Source: Lachnospiraceae bacterium UBA6403 (GTDB taxonomy: Bacteria > Bacillota > Clostridia > Lachnospirales > Lachnospiraceae). From it: 23,276 nt of DNA. The position numbers and the translations under genes are program-made. Of this stretch, positions 1-7,657 are shown in pieces. Below the pieces are notes generated by a model. That model was not told where the DNA came from. It did no database searches and saw only the letters and a program-made list of their open reading frames with translations. The first letter of the stretch is position 1. Each line of letters begins with the position of its first letter. The stretch covers positions 1 through 23,276 of the forward strand of contig DJPV01000040.1 of the NCBI GenBank assembly GCA_002437435.1. The letters are read 5' to 3'.

Positions 1-112
1 CATCGGATGGTTCGGCATCGGCATTGGGCGTCCCGGCATTGGCTGTCCGTTTGACATCGGACGGTTCGGCATCGGCTGTCCGTTCGGCATTGGCGGTACA
101 GGCTGAGCCATC
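1..112 (-). repeat. Degenerate repeat encoding Pro-Met-Asn-Gly tail
   Basis: The DNA is built of near-repeats of units such as ggcattgg, ggttcggcatcgg and ctgtccgtt. On the minus strand they encode alternating PMPNGQ, PMPNR, PMSNGQ, PMPGR and PMPNH segments at the end of the truncated gene. The stretch is clearly more GC-rich than its surroundings. It looks like an expandable linker rather than a folded domain. Confidence 0.7.
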
Positions 113-771
113 TTTGCCTGATTCTGCATAACCCCGACACGACTTACCTTATCAGCTGCCGGTTTATTTTCTTTTACTTCCTGTTTTTTTTCTTCTTCGA
201 TGTGGATACCCATGTCAAGCAACAGGTTATCCACATATTTCTTCATATCACTGATAGAAAATGTTCCTCTACGATTTGTGAATGTAATCAGACGTGCAAC
301 ATAATTATCTCTATCCATTTCGAAATAAGTCGCATCACAGATAATAGCCTTTATGAAATCCCGGACTTCATTCAAATCAGTTATCTCTTTATCAACCGCA
401 GCAACGATAAAGAAAACCTCCAATGTCTCAGGATTAACGAATATATACTGAATATCCTTAGCTACATAGCTTAGAGATATCATATTCATTCCAAATGTTT
501 CAAGTGCAGACAACACATTATACAGCAGCGTAAGCATCTGTTTCTTGTTGATCTCTTTTTTCAGAAACTCCGTCATCTGCATCCGCTCACCGATTTGATA
601 CACAAATGTTCTCTGTCCTTCTTTTTCCTCAAGTGTATATGGGATGATCTGTGGGAATCTTCCTGACATACCCATATCCACCTTTGTATCAACAACATCT
701 GCTGCATCTAACAGATACTTGCATGTATATTCCTCCCCTGTTCTTGTAAGCACAACTTTGTTTTTCTTCAT
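1..771 (-). CDS. DUF6382-like protein, downstream tandem paralogue (3' end outside window)
   Basis: Open frame of 257 codons from the ATG at 769-771 (MKKNKVVLTRTGEEYTCKYL) to the left edge, with no stop inside the window, so the C-terminus is missing. GGAG lies 9 nt before the ATG. Residues about 70-190 resemble the neighbouring upstream gene product: both have an L..V.......Y...D..YIFVNPET-like block, then DATY, NYVA.LI and a helix ending near LLxxMGI. I take this as the domain called DUF6382 in Clostridia, from memory. From about residue 195 the chain becomes Lys/Glu-rich. The last about 40 visible residues are a low-complexity tail of PMPN, NGQPMP and RPM units. The neighbour ends in an FHA domain, so this copy may also do so beyond the edge, but that is not seen. 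No signal peptide or membrane segment is visible, so it is probably cytosolic. Molecular function unknown. Confidence 0.75.
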   Translation of the reverse strand, partial: MKKNKVVLTRTGEEYTCKYLLDAADVVDTKVDMGMSGRFPQIIPYTLEEKEGQRTFVYQIGERMQMTEFLKKEINKKQMLTLLYNVLSALETFGMNMISLSYVAKDIQYIFVNPETLEVFFIVAAVDKEITDLNEVRDFIKAIICDATYFEMDRDNYVARLITFTNRRGTFSISDMKKYVDNLLLDMGIHIEEEKKQEVKENKPAADKVSRVGVMQNQAKMAQPVPPMPNGQPMPNRPMSNGQPMPGRPMPMPNHPM

Positions 772-807
772 AACCCTTTTCTCCATTCTGTCGTGTTATA
801 CACCAAA

Positions 808-854
808 AGCAGGTATTGCTACCTGCTCGTGTTCACCCCGCCCCGGGGGGGGTG
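808..854 (-). terminator. Intercistronic hairpin pair (attenuator-like)
   Basis: Between the two DUF6382-like genes. Read on the minus strand, the first element (834-854) is a GC-only inverted repeat built around a run of eight C (G8 at 845-852 on plus). The second element is a perfect 8-bp stem, AGCAGGTA/TACCTGCT (808-815 with 820-827), closed by a GCAA tetraloop and followed by TTTT. The second looks like a short, weak intrinsic terminator or mRNA-stabilising hairpin that would lower expression of the downstream paralogue. No convincing promoter is seen between it and the next ATG, so partial read-through is the likely route to that gene. Confidence 0.55.
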
Positions 855-863
855 ATAAATTTA

Positions 864-2612
864 TTAACTTAATTTGAAAATAAAGTCTTCTCCGCCGATT
901 GTGATCATAGCATCATTCTTCAGCTTCACTTCCTGGCCTTCCTCAAGTTTCACACCATCTACTAACGTAGCATTGGTTGCTTTATTGTCCTTCAGGTAGC
1001 ATCCATCATCTCTCTGATAAATGATCGCATGTACTCTGCTGATCGCTCCATTTCCATCAATTCGGAAATCAACACCTCGGTTTGCTTTTCCAAGTTTGAA
1101 TACTGCCTTGTTCACCATCACACGTTCTTTCGTGTTTACCCGGATGATATATGGCATTGCCTTTGGTACACCAGGTACAGGTTTCTTCTCCTCCTCAGGT
1201 GCCTGATCCTTTATAACACTCATTCCACCTGTAAGTTCTACAGTAGTTCCGGTTGATGGATTCTCATCCTCCGTTTTCTCCACTGGTGTGACCGGTGTTG
1301 TAAGTGTCTCCGGCTCTTTGGCTTTTGCCTCATCCACATCGCCTACGCCTCTGATCTGTTCTGTCGGATTATCAACCACTTCATCGACTTCTGTCTCATC
1401 TACAGCTTTCTGTATGATCTTAGCACGATTGATTCTTATATTTTTTATTACCGGCGGTTTCTCGATCAGATTATCAAGATCCTGTGTATCGATCAGAACC
1501 GGCTTTTCATCTTTCTTCTTTTCTTCTGCCATAATCTCAGTTACACCATCTGCTGTATGGGCAACTTCCTTTATGTCAAATGCATGCTCAGGTTCCTCTG
1601 CTTCAGACGCCAGCATCTCGGTCATGCCTTCCGCTTCTCCGCCATCTTCAGGAGTCTCTATCTTAATCTCTGTTGCTGCCTTGATCTCATCTGCGGCTTC
1701 TTCCGCAGCTTCTGTCTCTTCTGCAGTCTCTTCTGATTCATCATCTTCAATCTCTGTATCTTCGTCTAAAGTAAGTTCCTCCAGATTACTCTCATCAAAA
1801 ACATCCATATTTACTGAACTACCGATACTGTCTGTATTCTCATTCAGATCCAGATCTTTGAATATCGTATTCTCCTCTGCAGGTTCTTCCTCATACATCT
1901 CAAGTCCGTCATCATCATCGTCATCAAACAGAATGTCCTTGAACTCAGGAAGATCATCCAGTGATGTATCCGGCTGTGGAACTTCAACTGACTGTGATAC
2001 CTCCACGCCTGAATCACCAACATCCATGAATTCTTCTTCCACCTGTATGCCTGCGGATTCCATTAACTCTGTCAACTGTCCGACAAATCCACGGATCGTG
2101 AACTTTTCTACATTCAGCATATTTATAAGTTTTGCAACATAATTACAATCTTCATCGTCTGCATATGTCGCATTCAGGATCAGTCCTTTTACAAATGCTT
2201 TGAATTCTGCATTTGCTGACACATCTGATTCTACCGGAACACAGATCATCTTTACATCAAACGTTACGGGATTCACATATGTAAAATCTTTGTTAAGAAT
2301 TACATATGAAACAGGGATTCCCAGATCACGCATATTCATAATCCCTGATGCAACCCCTCTGATTATGCCCAGCATCATCTCCGCATGTACCGTGCCTGAA
2401 AGGAGTGCTCCAACCGTTGTTCTGTCCGTTATATTGTATGTAAGATAATCATTTTCATCATCTTCTTCATAAATGATATCAATGAGTTCTGTAATTTTAT
2501 TTTCATCAAGGTAATCAAGAAGCTCTTCGTCTAATTCTGTCTCATCATCCAAAACATAAGACAAGTACTTTTCAGAGCCTATGTTTCTTACTTTGAAATT
2601 CACTTTTCTCAT
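864..2612 (-). CDS. DUF6382-like / FHA-domain protein, upstream tandem paralogue
   Basis: 582 residues. The start is the ATG at 2610-2612, 8 nt after a perfect AGGAGG; a TTG one codon upstream is in frame but lies only 5 nt from it. Residues about 1-190 form the same conserved domain as the next gene (DUF6382 by memory). Residues about 195-485 are a long, strongly acidic, low-complexity linker rich in Glu, Asp and Thr. Residues about 486-582 are a clear forkhead-associated (FHA) domain: LGKANRGVDF replaces the usual LGR motif, followed by ISRVHA and NATLVDG, the phosphothreonine-reading core. FHA domains bind phosphothreonine partners, so a role in Ser/Thr-kinase signalling or assembly of a protein complex is inferred. 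No membrane segment is visible. It has its own promoter at 2689-2717 and is followed by a hairpin pair and the paralogue. Related pairs in Lachnospiraceae can lie near Tad-type pilus genes (memory only); none is visible on this side. Confidence 0.85.
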   Translation of the reverse strand: MRKVNFKVRNIGSEKYLSYVLDDETELDEELLDYLDENKITELIDIIYEEDDENDYLTYNITDRTTVGALLSGTVHAEMMLGIIRGVASGIMNMRDLGIPVSYVILNKDFTYVNPVTFDVKMICVPVESDVSANAEFKAFVKGLILNATYADDEDCNYVAKLINMLNVEKFTIRGFVGQLTELMESAGIQVEEEFMDVGDSGVEVSQSVEVPQPDTSLDDLPEFKDILFDDDDDDGLEMYEEEPAEENTIFKDLDLNENTDSIGSSVNMDVFDESNLEELTLDEDTEIEDDESEETAEETEAAEEAADEIKAATEIKIETPEDGGEAEGMTEMLASEAEEPEHAFDIKEVAHTADGVTEIMAEEKKKDEKPVLIDTQDLDNLIEKPPVIKNIRINRAKIIQKAVDETEVDEVVDNPTEQIRGVGDVDEAKAKEPETLTTPVTPVEKTEDENPSTGTTVELTGGMSVIKDQAPEEEKKPVPGVPKAMPYIIRVNTKERVMVNKAVFKLGKANRGVDFRIDGNGAISRVHAIIYQRDDGCYLKDNKATNATLVDGVKLEEGQEVKLKNDAMITIGGEDFIFKLS

Positions 2613-2688
2613 CAAATAATCCTCCTATCACACGTTCTGCTGTGCATATAAGGTAACAAATTATCCCATTGTTCATGCATACTCTATA

Positions 2689-2717
2689 ATTATATATAAT
2701 TTCACCATATATCGCAA
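2689..2717 (-). promoter_or_regulatory. Sigma-A promoter of the FHA gene
   Basis: Minus-strand TTGCGA (2712-2717) and TATAAT (2689-2694) are separated by exactly 17 bases, in a very AT-rich stretch. The predicted start is about 70 bases before the ATG, leaving a moderately long leader. Confidence 0.75.
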
Positions 2718-2754
2718 GCCTTTTTAAAAAGAAATCGGCAATCTGCCCAATACG

Positions 2755-3807
2755 TTACTGCGTATTAATATGTTCATCATATGTAGACGAAAAGATATGG
2801 CTTCCATCTCCTGCATCACTGGTATGATAATACAAATAATCATTTTCATCAGGATACAATACAGCCTCTATCGACGCCTGCCCCGGATTACAGATCGGTC
2901 CTACCGGAAGTCCATTATTCTTATAAGTATTATATGGAGATTCGATCTCAAGGTCGTCATACGTAACTTCTGTCTTATCATACATTCCATCTGTCAGAGG
3001 ATACAGAACTGTCGGGCACATCTGAAGCATCATATCGATCTTTAAACGATTATAGATAACACCTGCGATGATCGGTCTCTCACTGTCTATCTTTGCTTCC
3101 CGTTCCACAATAGATGCCATGATAAGGATCTGATAATCTGTATATCCAAGTTCTGCTGCTCTTGCGCTGTATTCTGAAGTATATACACTCCGGAACTTCT
3201 CAAGCATCGCATCGATCAGACTTGCCGCCGTAGTATCTTCACAAATATCATAGGTTGCCGGGAACAGATATCCCTGAAGCTCATATTTTACACCGTCTGT
3301 ATTCATATCTCCGGTATCAAATGGAACCTGATGATTTCCACTTTTTACTTCATTCAGGAACTCATCTGCACTGCAAACACCCTGCTCTTCACATTTTGCT
3401 GCGATCTGTTCGATACTGTATCCTTCCGGTATCGTCAATGTATCAATAACTTCCTTAACAGGTTCTACATAGCAAAGTTCTTCTATCATCTCGAGTGTAC
3501 TCATTCCGGTATTCAGTGTAAATGTACCAGGCTGGATCCTTCCTCTGTATTTGGATTCTTTCACGCGCAATACAAATGCATATTCATACTTGATCAATCC
3601 GGCGTCATGCAAAATTGCTGCTACTTTCTTTGATGATGCTCCTTCCGGAATTTCGATCGTTACATCTGTTCCCGATGTACTCTCTGTTCCCTTATACTCA
3701 TCCATAAATCCATCATAGATGTTTTTAATCTTTAATCCACCTATCACAACAAGGACAATAATGACAACCAGCACAATAATTATCTTAATACCTTTTCCGT
3801 TCTTCAC
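2755..3807 (-). CDS. mltG: Endolytic murein transglycosylase MltG (YceG-like)
   Basis: 350 residues from a GTG start at 3805-3807, chosen because AAAGGAG lies 9 nt upstream; the longer in-frame ATG at 3888 would add an odd Trp/Phe-rich extension. MltG cuts nascent glycan strands at the outer membrane face and ends their elongation, working beside the elongation synthases. Residues about 8-26 are a single N-terminal membrane anchor, followed by a LysM-like region and the YceG domain. Family blocks seen are IPEGYS (about 127-131), ELQGYLFPATYD (176-187), MASIVEREA (230-238), with E235 matching the known catalytic Glu, AGVIYNRL and GLPVGPICNPGQASI. Length is typical of the family. It is divergent from the cyclophilin gene with overlapping promoter DNA. 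No convincing promoter of its own could be assigned. Confidence 0.93.
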   Translation of the reverse strand: MKNGKGIKIIIVLVVIIVLVVIGGLKIKNIYDGFMDEYKGTESTSGTDVTIEIPEGASSKKVAAILHDAGLIKYEYAFVLRVKESKYRGRIQPGTFTLNTGMSTLEMIEELCYVEPVKEVIDTLTIPEGYSIEQIAAKCEEQGVCSADEFLNEVKSGNHQVPFDTGDMNTDGVKYELQGYLFPATYDICEDTTAASLIDAMLEKFRSVYTSEYSARAAELGYTDYQILIMASIVEREAKIDSERPIIAGVIYNRLKIDMMLQMCPTVLYPLTDGMYDKTEVTYDDLEIESPYNTYKNNGLPVGPICNPGQASIEAVLYPDENDYLYYHTSDAGDGSHIFSSTYDEHINTQ

Positions 3808-3887
3808 TCTGCACTTCTCCTTTTTCTGTCTGTAACTTTTTATTCCCCAATAAAAATATACCCAAAACCAAAACAAAACATCCAACA

Positions 3888-3917
3888 TTGACTTTGTAAA
3901 GCCTGTGATGATATGAT
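3888..3917 (+). promoter_or_regulatory. Sigma-A promoter of the cyclophilin gene, with inverted repeat
   Basis: TTGACT (3888-3893) and TATGAT (3912-3917) are spaced 18 bases apart. A 7-bp inverted repeat, GTGATGA (3905-3911) and TCATCAC (3922-3928), brackets the -10 box and would suit a dimeric repressor, though no regulator is identified. The site also lies upstream of mltG on the other strand. Confidence 0.75.
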
Positions 3918-3950
3918 AGTTTCATCACAAATGAAAGGATGCGATTTATT

Positions 3951-4469
3951 TTGGCAAATCCAATAGTAACAATTACAATGGAAAATGGTGATGTTATAAA
4001 GGCTGAGCTGTATCCGGACATTGCTCCTAATACAGTTAATAACTTTATCTCACTCGTAAAAAAAGGCTTTTACAATGGTTTAAACTTTCACCGTATCATC
4101 AACGGTTTTATGATCCAGGGCGGATGCCCGGAAGGAACCGGAATGGGCGGTCCAAATTACAGTATCAAAGGTGAATTCTCTCAGAACGGTTTCAAGAATG
4201 ACCTGAAGCACACCGAAGGGGTTCTCTCCATGGCACGTTCCATGCGACCGGATTCTGCAGGATCCCAGTTCTTTATCATGCACAAAGCTGCTCCCCATTT
4301 AGATGGTGCATACGCTGCATTTGGCAAAGTAATCGAAGGAATGGATGTTGTAAATAAAATTGCAACAACCCATACAACTTACGGTGACCGTCCTGTAAAA
4401 GAACAGAAAATGGCATCTGTAACTGTCGACACATTTGGTGTTGATTATCCGGAGCCTGAAAAAGCCTGA
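3951..4469 (+). CDS. Cyclophilin-type peptidyl-prolyl cis-trans isomerase
   Basis: 172 residues from TTG at 3951-3953, giving the family-typical start MANPIVTITMENGD. An ATG at 3939 is in frame but its AAAGG touches the start codon, so it is less likely; from the TTG the AAAGGA lies 11 nt away, which is long but usable. The enzyme interconverts cis and trans X-Pro bonds and helps folding in the cytosol; there is no signal peptide. The single cyclophilin domain shows FHRIINGFMIQGG with the catalytic Arg, then GMGG, a SMARS..DSAGSQFFIM block and the LDGAYAAFGKV block that forms the active-site floor. It stands alone with its own promoter and a strong terminator. Many Firmicutes carry one such small cytosolic cyclophilin (often called ppiB), so the family call is firm but the symbol is not assigned. 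Confidence 0.92.
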   Translation: MANPIVTITMENGDVIKAELYPDIAPNTVNNFISLVKKGFYNGLNFHRIINGFMIQGGCPEGTGMGGPNYSIKGEFSQNGFKNDLKHTEGVLSMARSMRPDSAGSQFFIMHKAAPHLDGAYAAFGKVIEGMDVVNKIATTHTTYGDRPVKEQKMASVTVDTFGVDYPEPEKA

Positions 4470-4488
4470 CTAAATTTCAGTATAAACT

Positions 4489-4540
4489 AAAACAGCCATT
4501 TTGGAAACAGATATTTCTCCAAAATGGCTGTTTTTTATGT
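4489..4540. terminator. Bidirectional intrinsic terminator
   Basis: A perfect 17-bp inverted repeat (4489-4505 with 4518-4534) has a 12-base loop. The plus strand ends in a run of six T (4531-4536) and the minus strand in TTTTAGTTTAT. It sits between the convergent cyclophilin gene and diaminopimelate decarboxylase gene and can serve both. Confidence 0.92.
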
Positions 4541-4565
4541 TTTTTCTATGACCGATACGGCAATT

Positions 4566-4579
4566 TTAAACCGGTTTAA
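4566..4579. promoter_or_regulatory. 14-bp palindrome TTAAACCGGTTTAA downstream of lysA
   Basis: A perfect palindrome that begins 6 bases beyond the lysA stop codon. It matches the pattern TTWAACSSGTTWAA shared with the palindrome at 7658-7671. Operator function is a guess; a chance palindrome of this length is expected about once per window. Confidence 0.3.
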
Positions 4580-4585
4580 TATCTC

Positions 4586-5851
4586 TTATTTTTCGTTCAG
4601 ATCCACATCCCAGAAACCATCTAATGTAGCAAAATAATCATCCGGTGTCTCTGCCCGGCGGATCAGTCTGGTGCTGCCATCTTCACAGAGGAGAACCTCC
4701 GCAGATTTCAGCTTGCCATTATAATTATATCCCATTGCAAAGCCATGTGCACCTGTATCATGGATCACCAAAATATCTCCTATATCGATCTTTGGAAGCA
4801 TACGGTCAATTGCAAATTTATCATTATTCTCACACAGAGAACCTGTTATATCGTATTTGTGATCACATGGTTCATTTTCCTTGCCAAGAACCGTAATATG
4901 ATGATAAGCACCATACATGGCAGGACGCATCAGATTAACTGCACATGCATCTACACCGATATATTCCTTGTATGTATGTTTCTCATGGATCGCCGTTGTG
5001 ATCAGATGACCATAAGGAGCCAGCATGAATCGTCCAAGTTCTGTATAGATGGCTACATCGCCCATTCCGGCAGGAACAAGGATCTCTTCATATACCTTTC
5101 TTACGCCTTCACCAATCGCAAGGATATCATTTGGCTCTTTATCCGGTGTATATGGAACACCTACACCGCCCGACAGATTGATGAAGTCAAGCTTCACACC
5201 TGTCTTTTCCTTGATCTCAACCGCTACCTCAAATAAAGTTCTTGCAAGAACCGGATAATAATCATTTGTTACTGTGTTGCTTGCAAGGAATGCATGCATT
5301 CCGAATCTCTTTACGCCTTTACTCTTCAGGATGCGATATGCTTCAATGATCTGATCTTTTGTCATACCGTACTTGGCATCTCCAGGATTGTCCATGATCG
5401 TTGTGGAAATAGAAAACGTACCACCCGGATTATATCTGCAGCAGATCTTCTCAGGAATTCCTGCTGTCTTTTCAAGGAAGTCAATATGTGTGAAATCATC
5501 CAGATTAATTGTTGCACCGAGTTTTTTCGCAAGAATAAATTCCTCTGCCGGTGTATCATTGGATGAAAACATGATCTCATCGCCGGTAAATCCCAGCCTG
5601 TCTGACATCATAAGTTCTGTCAATGATGAGCAGTCTGTACCACATCCTTCTTCCTTTAAGATACGAAGAATGGTAGGGTTTGGGGTTGCCTTTACTGCAA
5701 AGAACTCTTTAAATCCCTTATTCCATGAAAATGCCTGATATAGCTTTCTTGCATTTTCCCTGATTCCTTTTTCGTCATAAAGATGAAATGGTGTTGGGTA
5801 TTTCTTAATCATCTCATCAACCTGTGCTTTTGTTACAAATGGTGTCTTCAT
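4586..5851 (-). CDS. lysA: Diaminopimelate decarboxylase
   Basis: 421 residues. The ATG at 5851 has GGAAGG about 10 nt upstream. This PLP enzyme of the alanine-racemase-fold (fold III) decarboxylases converts meso-diaminopimelate to L-lysine in the cytosol, the last step of lysine synthesis. The PLP lysine is K54 in FFAVKATPNP. SGGVGVPY (227-234) is the glycine loop holding the cofactor phosphate. TELGR (270-274) stands where EPGR is usual. GSLCENND with C340 is the cross-subunit active-site Cys motif, and DTGAHGFAMGYNYNGK lies near the end. ELGR and the MHAFLASNT block mark a divergent clade that is common in Lachnospiraceae in my memory, where it carries this name; a related carboxynorspermidine or other decarboxylase is a less likely reading. 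It has its own promoter; no lysine riboswitch fits in the short leader. Confidence 0.85.
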   Translation of the reverse strand: MKTPFVTKAQVDEMIKKYPTPFHLYDEKGIRENARKLYQAFSWNKGFKEFFAVKATPNPTILRILKEEGCGTDCSSLTELMMSDRLGFTGDEIMFSSNDTPAEEFILAKKLGATINLDDFTHIDFLEKTAGIPEKICCRYNPGGTFSISTTIMDNPGDAKYGMTKDQIIEAYRILKSKGVKRFGMHAFLASNTVTNDYYPVLARTLFEVAVEIKEKTGVKLDFINLSGGVGVPYTPDKEPNDILAIGEGVRKVYEEILVPAGMGDVAIYTELGRFMLAPYGHLITTAIHEKHTYKEYIGVDACAVNLMRPAMYGAYHHITVLGKENEPCDHKYDITGSLCENNDKFAIDRMLPKIDIGDILVIHDTGAHGFAMGYNYNGKLKSAEVLLCEDGSTRLIRRAETPDDYFATLDGFWDVDLNEK

Positions 5852-5893
5852 GATTATCTTACCTTCCTGTTGTATTTTGTAATTCCGACTATA

Positions 5894-5923
5894 TATTTAA
5901 GCACACACATCTGAATTTGTAAA
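5894..5923 (-). promoter_or_regulatory. Probable promoter of lysA
   Basis: Minus-strand TTTACA (5918-5923) and TAAATA (5894-5899) have an 18-base spacer, in the 129-base gap behind the acyl-CoA synthetase. The -10 box is imperfect. No terminator for the upstream gene was found in the gap, so read-through is also possible. Confidence 0.5.
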
Positions 5924-5980
5924 GAATGCATATCAGATTCTGCCTGCTTTATCTGTATAATACCACGATCTGTGATCTCT

Positions 5981-7615
5981 TTATGCATTATTCTCGGCTG
6001 CAACAAGGTTATCACTCTTATGCTTCTTACGAAGGAGCGGCTTCTCGATCTTACCGGTTGCATTTCTCGGTACATCTTCAAAAATAATTCTTCTTGGTCT
6101 CTTATATCTTGGAAGCTCCTTACAGAATTCATTGATCTCTTCTTCGGTACATTCCATACCATCCTTTGTCTCAATGATCGCTGCCGTGATCTCGCCAAGT
6201 CTTGGATCCGCAAGTCCGATAACAGCTACATCCTTGATCTTCGGATATTTACTTAAGAAATTCTCGATCTGTACCGGATAGATATTCTCACCACCACTGA
6301 TGATGACATCCTTCTTTCGGTCAACCAGATAAATGAATCCATCTGCATCCTGCTCTGCCATATCTCCGGTATACAGCCAGCCATCTTTTAATGTCTCAGC
6401 CGTTGCTTCCGGATTCTTATAATAACAGGTCATAACGCCAGGTCCCTTTAATATCAGTTCTCCGACATCTCCCTGCTTCACATCTTTACCATTTTCATCT
6501 ACAATACGCACTTGCCATCCATATCCCGGAACGCCTATCGCACCGACTTTATCGATATTCTCAACACCCAGATGTACGGCACCTGGTCCGATCGATTCTG
6601 ACAGGCCATAGTTCGTATCATACTGATGATGTGGGAAATACTCTTTCCAACGTTTGATCAGGCTCTGCGGAACCGGCTGTGCTCCGATATGCATCAGTCT
6701 CCACTGATCCAGCTTATAATCTGATAATTTCACTTCGCCCGATTCCAGTGCCAGCAGCAGATCCTGTGCCCAAGGTACTAACAACCATACAATAGTACAC
6801 TGTTCATCCGATATAGTCTGAAGGATCGTCTTTGCATTAACTCCCTTTAACAGAACTGCTTTTCCACCCGTGATCAGACTTCCGAACCAATGCATCTTCG
6901 CACCTGTATGATATAAAGGTGGAATACATAAGAATACATCATCTTTTGTCTGTCCATGATGCTTCTGCTCAACTATAGCTGCATGCATCAGGCTCTCATG
7001 ATTATGTAAGATCGCTTTTGGAAAACCTGTAGTTCCCGACGAGAAATAGATCGCTGCATCATCACTGTCCCTGATGTCTCTCTTTTCAAAGGTACTGGAG
7101 CAGTTTGCTGTCAGCTTATCATAGTCCTCTGCAAATGTCGGGCAGTTGCCGCCGGCATATAACAGAATACGTTTCTCTGCGATCTCATCTACAACTGTCT
7201 CAACTCGTCCGATAAATTCAGGTCCAAATACCAGCACATCCACATCTGCAAGTTCTACACAGTATTTAATCTCCTCTGCATCATACCGGAAGTTAAGCGG
7301 CACTGCCAAAGCTCCTGTCTTTAATGCTCCAAAATAGATTGGAAGCCATTCCAGACAGTTCATCATGAGGATACCAATCTTGTCGCCTTTCCGGATTCCT
7401 CTGGAAACCAGAAGATTTGCAAAACGGTTTGCCTTCTCATTAAATACATTCCATGTGATTTCTCGTCTATACTGACAGGTCGGATTCGCCTCGATCAGCT
7501 CATACTCTCTCCATGTCACTCTTCTTGTCTCTGTGACATCAGGATTAATCTCAACCAGTGCTACATCATCCCCGAATTCTCTGGCATTTCTCTCCAGATA
7601 ATCTATAATCGGCAT
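5981..7615 (-). CDS. Acyl-CoA synthetase (AMP-forming, class I adenylate-forming enzyme)
   Basis: 544 residues. The ATG at 7615 has GGAGG 9 nt upstream. Such enzymes activate a carboxylic acid with ATP to an acyl-adenylate and then transfer it to coenzyme A. Motifs seen are SSGTTGFPK (192-200, ATP P-loop), YGLSES (A5), YTGD, DRKKDVIISGGENIYP (hinge and A8) and NATGK with K522, the adenylation lysine. The order and length fit fatty-acyl- or aromatic-acid-CoA ligases; the substrate cannot be told from motifs. Odd feature: residues 20-38 and 40-58 are an ungapped internal duplication (period 20 residues) just before the usual NEKANRFANLL block. No carrier-protein domain is present. It has its own promoter and a palindromic operator-like site in the leader, and lies upstream of lysA with no evident metabolic link. 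Confidence 0.88.
   Translation of the reverse strand: MPIIDYLERNAREFGDDVALVEINPDVTETRRVTWREYELIEANPTCQYRREITWNVFNEKANRFANLLVSRGIRKGDKIGILMMNCLEWLPIYFGALKTGALAVPLNFRYDAEEIKYCVELADVDVLVFGPEFIGRVETVVDEIAEKRILLYAGGNCPTFAEDYDKLTANCSSTFEKRDIRDSDDAAIYFSSGTTGFPKAILHNHESLMHAAIVEQKHHGQTKDDVFLCIPPLYHTGAKMHWFGSLITGGKAVLLKGVNAKTILQTISDEQCTIVWLLVPWAQDLLLALESGEVKLSDYKLDQWRLMHIGAQPVPQSLIKRWKEYFPHHQYDTNYGLSESIGPGAVHLGVENIDKVGAIGVPGYGWQVRIVDENGKDVKQGDVGELILKGPGVMTCYYKNPEATAETLKDGWLYTGDMAEQDADGFIYLVDRKKDVIISGGENIYPVQIENFLSKYPKIKDVAVIGLADPRLGEITAAIIETKDGMECTEEEINEFCKELPRYKRPRRIIFEDVPRNATGKIEKPLLRKKHKSDNLVAAENNA
7442..7558 (-). repeat. Internal 60-bp duplication in the acyl-CoA synthetase gene
   Basis: Copy A (7502-7558) encodes LVEINPDVTETRRVTWREY and copy B (7442-7498) encodes LIEANPTCQYRREITWNVF. 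Aligned without gaps they share 7 of 19 residues plus three conservative pairs (V/I, V/I, Y/F). The DNA is about half identical, with blocks CCATGT, GGATT and CAG preserved in register, so the event is old. Confidence 0.7.
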
Positions 7616-7657
7616 TTCTATATTCCTCCATACATTGTAACTTTTTCGCTCAAACGC

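Noticed and set aside
1288..2142. A 284-residue Ser-rich open frame on plus
   Set aside because: It is the antisense shadow of the Glu/Asp-rich linker of the FHA gene (GAA/GAT codons read as TTC/ATC), has no ribosome site, and lies wholly inside a well-supported gene.
2720..2748. Weak terminator after mltG (GGCA/TGCC stem with a following T tract)
   Set aside because: Only a 4-bp stem with a three-base loop; too weak to call, though a T-rich stretch follows.
3785..4021. A 78-residue minus-strand frame over the mltG start
   Set aside because: It is antisense to the cyclophilin start and the shared promoter region, without a ribosome site or recognisable domain.
5852..5980. Lysine riboswitch upstream of lysA
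   Set aside because: The gap is 129 bases and most of it lies before the predicted promoter start, too short for the L-box fold; no conserved core was seen.
5854..6213. A 119-residue minus-strand frame between lysA and the acyl-CoA synthetase
   Set aside because: Most of it overlaps the synthetase C-terminus in another frame, it is Arg-rich and lacks a ribosome site.
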